From assembly GCA_958448395.1 (NCBI GenBank), contig CAUDDP010000060.1, positions 1 through 12,764 of the forward strand: a DNA stretch of 12,764 bases. The letters are read 5' to 3'. Positions 1 to 6,949 of the stretch are shown in pieces (position 1 is the first letter of the stretch; the number at the start of each line of letters is the position of its first letter). The stretch is from an uncultured Oscillospiraceae bacterium. Its GTDB lineage: Bacteria; Bacillota; Clostridia; Oscillospirales; Ruminococcaceae. A program made the translations under genes and the position numbers. Under the pieces are notes generated by a model. It was not told the DNA's origin and ran no database searches. It worked only from the letters and a program-made list of their open reading frames with translations.

Positions 1-94
1 ACTACCCAGTAGAAAAGCCTTGCAATTCGGAATTGATTTCTTTGGCAGTCGATATGATTAGAATGCGTTCCCTAAATATCGACGAAAAATTACG

Positions 95-123
95 TTGACA
101 AATCCACCAAAATGTAGTATCCT
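95..123 (+). promoter_or_regulatory. Candidate sigma70-type promoter
   Basis: A perfect -35 box TTGACA lies at 95-100, followed after 17 bases by TATCCT at 118-123 (4 of 6 matches to TATAAT). Transcription would start near 130 and run into the terminator at 166-205, giving an RNA of only about 75-80 bases, with a small CGTC/GACG stem (about 142-159) before the terminator. No start codon with a ribosome binding site is apparent in it. It could make a small RNA, be a leader with attenuation, or be a chance match in AT-rich DNA. Confidence 0.4.
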
Positions 124-165
124 AAAATTACATTCGCTGACCGTCCAATAGGCAGACGAATACAT

Positions 166-210
166 AAAACCGTCCCGCTGGAATTGAATCCGGTGGGGCG
201 GTTTTCTTTG
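166..210 (+). terminator. Intrinsic terminator
   Basis: The arms 166-182 and 189-205 pair over 17 positions (AAAACCG against CGGTTTT at the base, GC-rich centre, three G-U wobbles) around a six-base loop, followed by a T-rich tract CTTTGTTATTTT. The A-run before and T-run after the stem are typical of a Rho-independent terminator, and the A-run would let it work to some degree in the other direction too. It lies upstream of the terL remnant in the sense of the late genes, so it would block transcription from the left unless anti-termination acts. Confidence 0.8.
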
Positions 211-259
211 TTATTTTATAAGTGCTGCACGAATAAAAACAGCAAGTGGCGTGATGTAA

Positions 260-547
260 AGTTTGTATAGTGTAGTGCAAGTGGATCTTAGTCCGCCGAC
301 CAAGGAACTGATGAAGTTGACACTCGAACGTAAACTTGCTCACAACGGGCATCCGGTTCTCCGATGGAATATGGATAACATTTTCATCAAGCGTGACCCT
401 GCTGGAAATATAAAGCCTGATAAAGAAAAATCCACAGAGAAGATTGACGGTGCGGTTGCGACCGTCATGGCACTTGACCGTGCGATCCGCTGTGGCAGTG
501 ATACCGGTGAGAGTATTTATGACAGCAGGGATATGCTGGTACTGTAA
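260..547 (+). pseudogene. Terminase large subunit, C-terminal remnant
   Basis: About 95 codons match the C-terminal end of phage large terminases: the run LSPPTKELMKLTLERKLAHN, then a HPVLRWNMDN segment, a DPAGNIKPDK segment with STEKIDGAVA, and an ending SIYDSRDMLVL typical of these proteins. The family is usually 500-600 residues, so the Walker ATPase and most of the nuclease are missing. An in-frame TAA at 257-259 and unrelated sequence further left mark the break; the only possible start is a TTG at 263 without a good ribosome binding site. The intact enzyme cuts concatemeric DNA and pumps it into the prohead through the portal. The missing part may lie outside the window, beyond an inserted element, or be lost. 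As present here this is not a working terminase. Confidence 0.8.
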
Positions 548-605
548 ATTTAGCGACATATCAGAATTTATCTCATTATCAAACATCTCGACAAACTGAA
601 ATTTG

Positions 606-1046
606 TTAAGTATCAATGCGTACCATGTCTACAAGGGTACGATTTCGATATATCAAATCCGAGCGTTGGGTAAAACCCATCTTTTCCCAAAAGGCATTGC
701 CTTTTTCGTTCTTGGCGAAAGCAACCAAGTTGACTTTATTGATACCTTGCTGCTTTAAGGCTTTTAGAGCAGCTTCGACCAATTGTTTACCGACACCTTG
801 CCGCTGATGGGTGGGAGATACTGCTGTGTGGCTGATATAGCCGCGACGACCATCGTGACCGGTAAGAATTGCACCAATGATGCAATTCTGTTCCACAGCA
901 ACAAAACAGGTATCAGGATTACGAGCAAGATACTTTGTAATTCCCTCCCGTGAATCGTCCAAGTTATTCAGCCCCATACCGGGACAACTAAGCCAAAGGG
1001 CATATACGCTATTATAGTCATCGAGTTGCATATTACGTATTTCCAT
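606..1046 (-). CDS. GNAT family N-acetyltransferase
   Basis: A 146-residue protein of normal length for a single-domain GNAT enzyme, which moves an acetyl group from acetyl-CoA to an amine. The start MEIRNMQLDD opens the usual first strand and helix. The acetyl-CoA motif A is HTAVSPTHQRQGVGKQLV at about 73-90, with the Q/R-x-x-G-x-G signature at 81-86, and the motif B ending NAFWEKMGF at 117-125. It recalls the YpeA-like branch (inference from memory), and the substrate cannot be told; small molecules, protein N-termini or antibiotics are all possible. The start is set by AGGAGGA at 1053-1059 (minus strand). It runs against the phage late genes between terL and portal, where most relatives have no gene, and has its own promoter. 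That is the pattern of a moron expressed in the lysogen. Confidence 0.85.
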   Translation of the reverse strand: MEIRNMQLDDYNSVYALWLSCPGMGLNNLDDSREGITKYLARNPDTCFVAVEQNCIIGAILTGHDGRRGYISHTAVSPTHQRQGVGKQLVEAALKALKQQGINKVNLVAFAKNEKGNAFWEKMGFTQRSDLIYRNRTLVDMVRIDT

Positions 1047-1104
1047 AGTTAGTCCTCCTATAAATTCCGATTTGAAGAGGAATTATACCTCCCCAATTTA
1101 TATT

Positions 1105-1134
1105 ATTATACCACAAGCCCATAGAAAAAGTCAA
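1105..1134 (-). promoter_or_regulatory. Promoter of the GNAT gene
   Basis: Read on the minus strand, TTGACT (1129-1134) is followed after 18 bases by a perfect TATAAT (1105-1110), about 60 bases upstream of the acetyltransferase start. This is a near-consensus housekeeping promoter facing away from the portal gene. I see no operator-like palindrome over it, so constitutive expression in the lysogen is the simplest reading. Confidence 0.75.
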
Positions 1135-1154
1135 GCATGAAAGGAGTGATGCTC

Positions 1155-2423
1155 ATGGGCATTTTCAGCGGACTATTCCGGTCGAGGGACAAGCCGAAGG
1201 ACAGCTACGACAGCCCGTCCTACACCTATTTCTTTGGGCGGACACACGCTGGCAAGCGTGTCAACGATCGCACGGCGATGCAAATCATTGCAGTTTACGC
1301 CTGCGTGAGAGTGCTGTCGGAGGCGATCGCACAATTGCCGCTGCACGTTTACCAGTACACCGATAACGGAAAAGAGCGAGTGCCGATGCACCCGCTTTAT
1401 TTTTTGCTGCATGACCAGCCGAATCCGGAAATGACATCTTTCATTTTTCGTGAAACGCTGATGTCACATCTGCTGATTTACGGCAACGCATATTCACAGA
1501 TTATCCGGAACGGACGTGGCGAAGTCATGGGACTGTATCCATTGATGCCCGATAAAATCAAGGTTGACCGTGATGAGCGTAACCGTCTTATCTACATTTA
1601 CAGCCGATACGATGAAGCAAATCCAAATCTGAAAGAACAGGGAGATATTGTTCTCAGACAGGAAGATGTACTGCATATTCCCGGTCTTGGATTTGATGGA
1701 TTAGTCGGATATTCACCCATTGCAATGGCGAAAAATGCGATAGGCATTTCCCTTGCCTGCGAGGAATACGGATCTACGTTCTTTGCGAACGGAGCAAGTC
1801 CAAGCGGTGTATTAGAGCATCCGGGAGTGATAAAAAATCCGGAGCGTGTCCGTGAAGGCTGGCAGAGAGCTTACGGCGGCACGCATAATGCACATCGTGT
1901 TTGCGTGCTGGAAGAAGGCATGAAGTACACGCCTATTTCTATTCCGAATAATGAGGCTCAGTTTCTTGAAACAAGAAAGTTTCAGGTGGAAGAAATCGCA
2001 AGGCTGTATCGTGTTCCACTGCACATGATTGGAGATCTGGAACACGCCACATTCAGCAATATAGAACAGCAATCCCTTGAATTTGTAAAATACACTCTTG
2101 ACCCATGGCTTGTACGATGGGAGCAAAGTTTGCAGAAAGCATTGCTTTCAGATAGCGAAAAAGGTCAGTACTTCATTAAATTCAACGTTGAGGGGCTTTT
2201 GCGTGGTGATTATGCTTCACGAATGCAGGGCTACGCAACAGCACGGCAAAACGGCTGGATGTCGGCAAACGATATTCGTGAGCTGGAGGATATGAATCGG
2301 ATTCCCGATGAGGAAGGCGGAAATATTTATACTCTGAACGGCAGTATGACACCTTTAAACAAGTGCGGTGCAGCTTACGAACAGAAAGGTGGTGATGACA
2401 GCAATGAAACATCAGATCAGTGA
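1155..2423 (+). CDS. Phage portal protein, HK97 family
   Basis: A 422-residue protein of the HK97-type portal family, usual length. Portals form the dodecameric ring at one vertex of the capsid through which DNA enters and leaves, and they dock the terminase and the connector. Family marks seen are the N-terminus MGIFSGLFRSRDKP, the block MQIIAVYACVRVLSEAIAQL with PLHVY, the NAYSQIIRNGRGEVMGLYPL stretch, the GFDGLVGYSPI segment and the RLYRVPLHMIGDLEHATFSN helix region. The ATG at 1155 is chosen over those at 1137 and 1149 because AAAGGAG at 1140-1146 sits eight bases before it and MGIF is the usual family start. The first ~250 bases look richer in GC than the rest, which could reflect mosaic exchange. 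Its end overlaps the next gene by 20 bases. Confidence 0.93.
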   Translation: MGIFSGLFRSRDKPKDSYDSPSYTYFFGRTHAGKRVNDRTAMQIIAVYACVRVLSEAIAQLPLHVYQYTDNGKERVPMHPLYFLLHDQPNPEMTSFIFRETLMSHLLIYGNAYSQIIRNGRGEVMGLYPLMPDKIKVDRDERNRLIYIYSRYDEANPNLKEQGDIVLRQEDVLHIPGLGFDGLVGYSPIAMAKNAIGISLACEEYGSTFFANGASPSGVLEHPGVIKNPERVREGWQRAYGGTHNAHRVCVLEEGMKYTPISIPNNEAQFLETRKFQVEEIARLYRVPLHMIGDLEHATFSNIEQQSLEFVKYTLDPWLVRWEQSLQKALLSDSEKGQYFIKFNVEGLLRGDYASRMQGYATARQNGWMSANDIRELEDMNRIPDEEGGNIYTLNGSMTPLNKCGAAYEQKGGDDSNETSDQ

Positions 2424-3447
2424 CCTATATCAGATGCAGTCGCTCCCTCTTGATATGAAAATTAGAATGACCGAAAGTCGTATCAGAAGTTGGTATGAAC
2501 ACTATGACGGTGAAATTTATTGCAGTTTTTCGGGCGGAAAAGATTCTGTTGTTCTCAGGGAGATTATAAAAAATACTCCGGGTGTATATGATGTTCCGTC
2601 GGTTTTCTGCGATACGGGACTTGAATATCCACAGCTGAAAGCGTTTGTAAAAAGCTGTGAGAATGTAACGATTATCCGACCAAAGATGACTTTCCGACAG
2701 GTCATTGAAAAATACGGATATCCTGTTATTTCCAAGGAAGTTGCAAGGCGTGTGCAGTATGCGAAAAAAGCAGTTGCAGAGGGCCGTGAGAAAAATCATG
2801 GTGACTACCAAAAACTCTGTGGTCTTGCTGTCGATAAGAACGGTCGGAAAAGTCAGTTCAACTGCGAAAAATGGAAGTTTCTGCTTGAAGCACCGTTCAA
2901 CTGTTCTTCCGAATGCTGTACGATAATGAAGAAAAATCCAATGAAACAGTACGAAAAAGAAACAGGAAGAGTCCCTGTTGTGGCAACAATGGCGTGTGAA
3001 AGCCATCTGCGAAAGGAACAGTGGCTGATTCACGGCTGTAACGCTTTTGATTCGAAACGTCCACGTTCTCAACCGATGTCATTCTGGACAGAACAAGACG
3101 TGCTTGAATATATCTATACCCGAAAAATTCCCTATGCACAGGAAGTGTACGGGGATATTTTTATAGATGAAAACGGAAAATATCGCACCGCAAAAGCACA
3201 GCGAACAGGTTGTGTTTTTTGTATGTTCGGCTGTCACCTTGAAAAATCACCTAACCGTTTTCAGCAGCTTGCAGTTTCTCATCCGAAGCTGTATAACTAC
3301 TGCATCGGCGGCGGCTGTGAGGTTGACGGTGTATGGATTCCCGATAACAAAGGGCTCGGACTTGGAAAGGTTCTTGATTATATTGGTGTTAATTACGAAA
3401 AGGAGGATAACGAGAATGGAAAAATTCTGGAACTGGATAAAAAATGA
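2404..3447 (+). CDS. Phosphoadenosine phosphosulfate reductase-like PP-loop protein
   Basis: A 347-residue protein of the PAPS/APS reductase-like superfamily. The adenylate-binding PP-loop SFSGGKDS is at 41-48, followed by VFCDTGLEYP (68-76), the usual second block. Cysteines are clustered as C167, C171-C172 and C270-x2-C273-x3-C277. The CC...C-x2-C spacing is like the [4Fe-4S] ligands of assimilatory APS reductases, but I see no C-terminal ECGLH catalytic motif, so true sulfate reduction is doubtful. Members of the superfamily also act in tRNA thiolation and DNA phosphorothioation (DndC), so a sulfur-transfer or nucleic acid modification role is possible. Start: ATG 2404, ten bases after AAGGTGGT; ATG 2395 is an alternative. 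It overlaps the portal gene by 20 bases and the protease by 32, so it is translated as part of the late head operon. Portal and protease are normally adjacent. Function not known. Confidence 0.85.
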   Translation: MKHQISDLYQMQSLPLDMKIRMTESRIRSWYEHYDGEIYCSFSGGKDSVVLREIIKNTPGVYDVPSVFCDTGLEYPQLKAFVKSCENVTIIRPKMTFRQVIEKYGYPVISKEVARRVQYAKKAVAEGREKNHGDYQKLCGLAVDKNGRKSQFNCEKWKFLLEAPFNCSSECCTIMKKNPMKQYEKETGRVPVVATMACESHLRKEQWLIHGCNAFDSKRPRSQPMSFWTEQDVLEYIYTRKIPYAQEVYGDIFIDENGKYRTAKAQRTGCVFCMFGCHLEKSPNRFQQLAVSHPKLYNYCIGGGCEVDGVWIPDNKGLGLGKVLDYIGVNYEKEDNENGKILELDKK

Positions 3448-4201
3448 GGACAGCGGAGAAACTGAACTTTTATTTGAAGGACCTATCTCAAACGAAACTT
3501 GGTGGGGCGACGAGATAACGCCTGCAATGTTCCGTGATGAACTGGCGAAGGTAAGCGGAAATCTGACCGTCTGGATCAATAGCCCCGGCGGTGATTGCAT
3601 CTCAGCGAGTCAGATTTACACCATGCTGAGAAATCACAAGGGCAAGGTTACTGTTAAGATTGACGGCATCGCTGCAAGTGCGGCATCTGTTGTGGCGATG
3701 GCGGGAGATGAAACTTTAATTAGTCCGACTGGTTATCTGATGATTCATAATCCCATGACTTTGGCAAGCGGAAACAAGTCCGATATGGAAAAGGCGATTG
3801 CTTTGCTTGAAGAAATTAAGGAGGGCATTATAAATGCCTATGTCCGAAAAACAGGGCTTTCCCGCAATAAAATTTCCAAACTGATGGACGATGAAACATG
3901 GCTCAATGCCGAAAAAGCGTTGCAGTTAGGCTTTGTTGATGGAATTCTTTTCGATGATAAGAAAAAGACATCTGTTCCCGAAGAGGATAAACCTGATGAA
4001 GAGGAATCCGACGAAGAATCAGATGAAAACGATTCTGATGAGGACGAAGAAAATACTGATAAACCGGAGAAAAATACAGCTTCCATGCTGTATTCCCCGA
4101 CAAAAACTACCGCATCATTGATGCAGAAAATATCCGCAATGACACCGAAAGGTGTTCCCATAAATCAGCTTGAAAAAAGGCTGGCACTTCTTAAAAATTG
4201 A
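3416..4201 (+). CDS. ClpP-like prohead maturation protease
   Basis: A 261-residue protein with the fold signature of ClpP-type phage head proteases, which cut scaffold or the capsid delta-domain during prohead maturation. Seen are INSPGGD (54-60), the nucleophile region GIAASAAS with likely Ser88, MIHNP with His111, and an acidic cluster DDE at 158-160 before TWLNAEKA, where the third catalytic residue is expected. Residues about 187-219 form a very acidic low-complexity linker (repeated D/E with S and N), followed by a ~40-residue tail. The start is fixed by AAGGAGG at 3400-3406 and gives the usual MEKFWNW-like beginning; upstream in-frame codons lie inside the preceding gene. The 32-base overlap implies coupled translation. 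No separate scaffold gene is present. Confidence 0.92.
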   Translation: MEKFWNWIKNEDSGETELLFEGPISNETWWGDEITPAMFRDELAKVSGNLTVWINSPGGDCISASQIYTMLRNHKGKVTVKIDGIAASAASVVAMAGDETLISPTGYLMIHNPMTLASGNKSDMEKAIALLEEIKEGIINAYVRKTGLSRNKISKLMDDETWLNAEKALQLGFVDGILFDDKKKTSVPEEDKPDEEESDEESDENDSDEDEENTDKPEKNTASMLYSPTKTTASLMQKISAMTPKGVPINQLEKRLALLKN

Positions 4202-4215
4202 TTGGAGGAATGATT

Positions 4216-5424
4216 ATGACCATTCAGGAACTGAGAGAAAAAAGAGCAGCAGCATGGGACGAGGCACGAAATTTCCTCGATTCCAAGCGAAATGACAGCG
4301 GGCTTTTGTCCGAGGAGGATTCCAAAACATACGACGCTATGGAAGCACAGATTGTAGCTTACGGTAAGGAAATCGACCGTCTGGAACGTCAGGAAAAGCT
4401 GAATACCGAGATGAATGCACCAACTTCAAATCCGATTCTCGGCAAGCCTGCAACTCCCGAAATGACGGAGAAAACCGGCATTTCAAGCGATGCCTACAAA
4501 ACTGCTTTCTGGAACAATGTCCGCAACAGAAATTATGTGGATATCCGCAACGACCTCCAAATCGGCGAAGATACGGAGGGAGGTTATCTCTGCCCGGATG
4601 AATTTGAAAAAAAGCTCATCGAATCGCTGGAGGAAGAGAACGTTTTTCGTCCTCTTGCAACTAAAATTCAGACCTCTTCCGGCGACAGAAAAATACCCAT
4701 TATTACGCAGAAAGGCGAAGCTGCATGGCTTGAAGAAGAACAGCAGTATTCACTCTCTGATGATACTTTCGGTCAGTTGAATCTGTCGGCGTACAAGGTG
4801 GGAACAGCTATCAAAATTTCAGAGGAACTCCTTAACGATTCCGTCTTTGACCTCCCCAGCTACATTGCAAAGGAATTTGGTCGCAGAATCGGCGCAAAGG
4901 AAGAGGAAGCGTTTATTGTCGGTGACGGAAACGGCAAGCCGACCGGAATTTTCGCTGCTGTCGGAGGTGCGCAGAATGGTGCAACGACTGCGGCGGCAAG
5001 CATTACTTTTGACGATATGCTGGAGCTTTTTTATTCCGTGAAGTCGCCGTACCGCAAAAAGTCCGTGTGGCTTCTGAACGAGCAGACGCTGAAAATGCTC
5101 CGTAAAATCAAAGACAGCAACGGGCAGTATATCTGGCAGCCTGCAATTTCCGCAGGTGTTCCCGATACGATTCTGAACCGCCCATATGTCACTTCCGTTT
5201 ATGCTCCAACTCCCGACGCTGGAAACAAAGCTGTCGCTTTTGGCGATATGTCGTACTATTGGATTGCTGACAGACAAGGCAGAAGTCTCAAGAGACTCAA
5301 TGAACTGTTTGCCATGAACGGACAGGTTGGATTCCTTGCAAGTCAGCGTGTGGACGGAAAACTTATCCTGCCGGAAGCAGTGAAAACGCTTACCATCAAG
5401 GGAACTTCCACTGCCAAGGCTTGA
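4216..5424 (+). CDS. Major capsid protein, HK97 fold
   Basis: A 402-residue capsid protein of the HK97 type (phage capsid family), the subunit of the icosahedral shell. Residues about 1-100 are charged and helical with coiled-coil character (ELREKRAAAWDEARNFLDSK and IDRLERQEKL), matching the delta/scaffold domain removed by the protease. The body begins near EDTEGGYLCPDEFEKKLIES and continues through RKIPIITQKGEAAWLEEEQQ, the spine helix SYIAKEFGRRIGAKEEEAFI with VGDGNGKPTG, and the late FGDMSYYWIADRQG and VGFLASQRVDGKL blocks. GGAGG at 4204-4208 sits seven bases before ATG 4216, which is preferred to 4198 and 4210. The upstream protease ends at 4201. Confidence 0.95.
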   Translation: MTIQELREKRAAAWDEARNFLDSKRNDSGLLSEEDSKTYDAMEAQIVAYGKEIDRLERQEKLNTEMNAPTSNPILGKPATPEMTEKTGISSDAYKTAFWNNVRNRNYVDIRNDLQIGEDTEGGYLCPDEFEKKLIESLEEENVFRPLATKIQTSSGDRKIPIITQKGEAAWLEEEQQYSLSDDTFGQLNLSAYKVGTAIKISEELLNDSVFDLPSYIAKEFGRRIGAKEEEAFIVGDGNGKPTGIFAAVGGAQNGATTAAASITFDDMLELFYSVKSPYRKKSVWLLNEQTLKMLRKIKDSNGQYIWQPAISAGVPDTILNRPYVTSVYAPTPDAGNKAVAFGDMSYYWIADRQGRSLKRLNELFAMNGQVGFLASQRVDGKLILPEAVKTLTIKGTSTAKA

Positions 5425-5428
5425 TGAT

Positions 5429-5701
5429 ATGGTAACATTAGTTGAAGCGAAAAATTATCTTCGAGTTGACGGAGATGAGGACGACAGGCTGATTTCCGAC
5501 CTGCTGCTGACTGCAAAAAAGTTGTGTATGGACGTGGGACGCATGAGCGAGGAGAAATATGAGAGAAATGAAGATACCACCAGAATGGCGGTGCTGTTCA
5601 CGGTTTCCTACCTCTACGAAAACCGCAATACTGCGGATTTCCACAAGCTGACACTCACTCTGCGATCCATTTTATTTGCACAGCGTGAAGGAGTGATTTA
5701 G
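5429..5701 (+). CDS. Head-tail connector protein, HK97 gp6-like
   Basis: A 90-residue, mainly helical protein beginning MVTLVEAKNYLRVDGDEDDR, the classic start of gp6-like connectors (DNA packaging protein / head-tail connector family). These form the ring below the portal that keeps the DNA in and receives the tail. The motif DDRLISDLLLTAKKLC and a later VLFTVSYLYENR helix agree with the family, as does the length. Only four bases separate it from the capsid gene stop, with a weak AAGG upstream, so translation is probably coupled. It overlaps the next gene by one base. Confidence 0.88.
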   Translation: MVTLVEAKNYLRVDGDEDDRLISDLLLTAKKLCMDVGRMSEEKYERNEDTTRMAVLFTVSYLYENRNTADFHKLTLTLRSILFAQREGVI

Positions 5702-6054
5702 TGGAAATTGGGAAACTGAATCAGCGTATCACGATTCTGGAGCATACCACAAAAATTGATAATATCGGTAATCACAAAGCTCAGTGGGAGGAATTTTTCT
5801 CCTGCTGGGCTGCGGTTTCCGTGAAAAATTCGATGGAAAACTCCGATAACGGCACCACAAAGGAAGTGCAGACTTTACAGTTTATGATTCGGCAAAACAG
5901 TATGACAATGGGAATTTCTACAACTGCAAACCGCATTTCTTTTCGTGGCGTTATTTACGATATTATCGGAATATCGCCAAATTATGAGTACCGTGATTAT
6001 CTGAAAATTACGGCAAAAGCAAGGAAAGCTGGTGTATCTGATGACGTCTATTGA
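5701..6054 (+). CDS. Phage head-tail adaptor (head closure) protein
   Basis: A 117-residue protein of the SPP1 gp16-like head-tail joining family: the start IGKLNQRITILEHTTKIDNI followed by WEEFFSCWAAVSV is the common opening, and SFRGVIYDIIGISPNYEYRD is the typical later strand pair. It would close the connector after packaging and make the tail docking surface. The start is a GTG at 5701-5703, with AAGGAG seven bases upstream, overlapping the previous stop by one base. It overlaps the next gene at its 3' end. Confidence 0.85.
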   Translation: MEIGKLNQRITILEHTTKIDNIGNHKAQWEEFFSCWAAVSVKNSMENSDNGTTKEVQTLQFMIRQNSMTMGISTTANRISFRGVIYDIIGISPNYEYRDYLKITAKARKAGVSDDVY

Positions 6055-6409
6055 CGATATGGCAGACGAAATAATGAAAGGCTTACAGGAGTATTCAGAA
6101 CTTGCGGATACAGCTATGAAAAAAGCTGTCAGAAAGACGGCAACATCTGTGAAAAAAGAGATTTCCGCCAATGCTCCGAAACGTACAGGAAAATATGCGA
6201 AGAGCTGGACGACCAAGAAAACGAAGGAAAACAGCCATACACTCAAAATGACTGTTCATTCCAAAGACCGCTATCAGATTGCACACTTGCTCGAAAAGGG
6301 TCACGCCAAACGAAATGGCGGACGTGTTGCAGGCAAGCCGCATATTGCTCCTGCCGAAGAGAATGGTGCGAATCTATTGGAATCGCTGATTGAAAAGGAG
6401 CTGTCATGA
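6041..6409 (+). CDS. HK97 gp10-like tail-head joining protein
   Basis: A 122-residue basic protein of the HK97 gp10-like family, placed as in HK97-type genomes between the head-tail adaptor and the tail terminator. Seen are a helical N-terminus (DDMADEIMKGLQEYSELA), the SANAPKRTGKYAKSW motif characteristic of the family, and the RYQIAHLLEKGHAKRNGGRV and GKPHIAPAEE blocks. Two starts are possible: ATG 6041, used here because it gives a typical MTSIDDMA beginning, and GTG 6032, which has AAGGA at a better distance (six bases) and would add three residues. Its 5' end overlaps the adaptor gene and its stop overlaps the next ATG (ATGA). Confidence 0.85.
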   Translation: MTSIDDMADEIMKGLQEYSELADTAMKKAVRKTATSVKKEISANAPKRTGKYAKSWTTKKTKENSHTLKMTVHSKDRYQIAHLLEKGHAKRNGGRVAGKPHIAPAEENGANLLESLIEKELS

Positions 6410-6723
6410 GTTACGAAGAAATCAATGAAATGATGCAGGAAATGGGACTTCCTTTCGCCTATCATCATTTTGCCGAGGGAGAATCCCCGAAGCCGCCTTT
6501 TCTGATTTTTCTGTCGCCGGGTGAAAATACTTTTTCGGCAGATAATTATATGTATTTCAGCTTCAAAAAACTGGATATTGAGCTTTACACCGATGAAAAA
6601 TCTCCCGAAACAGAGGCGGAAATTGAAGCTGTTCTGCGGAATCATCATATTTTTTACAACAAAACTGAAACATGGACCGCATCCGAAGAGATGTATGAAG
6701 TGTTATACGAAATGGAGGTATAA
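6406..6723 (+). CDS. Probable tail terminator/completion protein
   Basis: A 105-residue acidic protein beginning MSYEEINEMMQEMGLPFAYH. I do not see a signature motif, but its place directly before the major tail protein, its length and the PPFLIFLSPGENTFSADN and SFKKLDIELYTDEKSPETEA blocks match the small protein found there in Clostridia siphoviruses, where it is thought to cap the finished tail tube. The start overlaps the preceding stop as ATGA, with AAAAGGAG a few bases upstream, so it is translated by coupling. The role is inferred from position. Confidence 0.7.
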   Translation: MSYEEINEMMQEMGLPFAYHHFAEGESPKPPFLIFLSPGENTFSADNYMYFSFKKLDIELYTDEKSPETEAEIEAVLRNHHIFYNKTETWTASEEMYEVLYEMEV

Positions 6724-6726
6724 CCT

Positions 6727-6949
6727 ATGGCTATGGAAAAAAATAAGGTCAAATTTGGCTTGAACAAGGTGCACTGGGCGAAGATTCTGTCCTATGGTGA
6801 GGACGGAATGCCTGTATATGCTGCACCGGTCAGGCTGCCCGGTGCTGTATCGCTCAGCATTGACGCAAGCGGTGAAAATGAGCCGTTTTTTGCCGACAAC
6901 TGCGTTTATTATATGTGCAATAACAATTCCGGATATGAGGGAGATTTAG
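6727..6949 (+). CDS. Major tail protein, exon 1 (interrupted by group II intron)
   Basis: N-terminal 74 codons plus one base of the phi13-type major tail protein, the subunit of the tail tube. Family marks are NKVKFGLNKVHWA, then VRLPGAVSLSIDASGE with EPFFADNCVYY, and GYEGDL, where family members continue directly into an E-x-A-L segment. GGAGG at 6714-6718 sits eight bases before ATG 6727. Here the frame instead enters GTGCG, the group II intron 5' end, and meets a TAA at 6964-6966, so unspliced RNA gives a useless 79-residue product. Joining base 6949 to 9645 makes codon GAG and restores the reading frame, giving 203 residues in total (223 + 389 bases = 204 codons with stop). Confidence 0.92.

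Larger units (their letters stand above)
1..260. other. Junction region upstream of the terL remnant, no assignable gene
   Basis: This stretch does not read as terminase, although terL sequence should precede the remnant that follows. A short frame is open from the left edge to a TGA at 96-98 (31 codons) and another to a TAG at 59-61; I recognise neither, and they could be the tail of a gene outside the window or chance. The rest holds a promoter-like pair and an intrinsic terminator, listed separately. Inference: this is the right-hand end of an inserted or recombined element that removed or displaced the 5' part of terL. I could not find terminal repeats because the other end lies outside the window. 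Confidence 0.4.

Noticed and set aside
128..616. Minus-strand frame of 162 codons over the terL remnant
   Set aside because: Antisense to a clear terminase C-terminus and crosses the terminator hairpin; no ribosome binding site or recognisable domain.
1072..1106. Possible + strand promoter for the portal gene (TTGAAG with AT-rich sequence after it)
   Set aside because: Spacing to any TATAAT-like box is 19 bases or more; the AT-rich part is explained by the GNAT promoter on the other strand.
3838..4161. Minus-strand Ser-rich frame (runs of S)
   Set aside because: It is just the complement of the acidic GAT/GAA linker codons of the protease.
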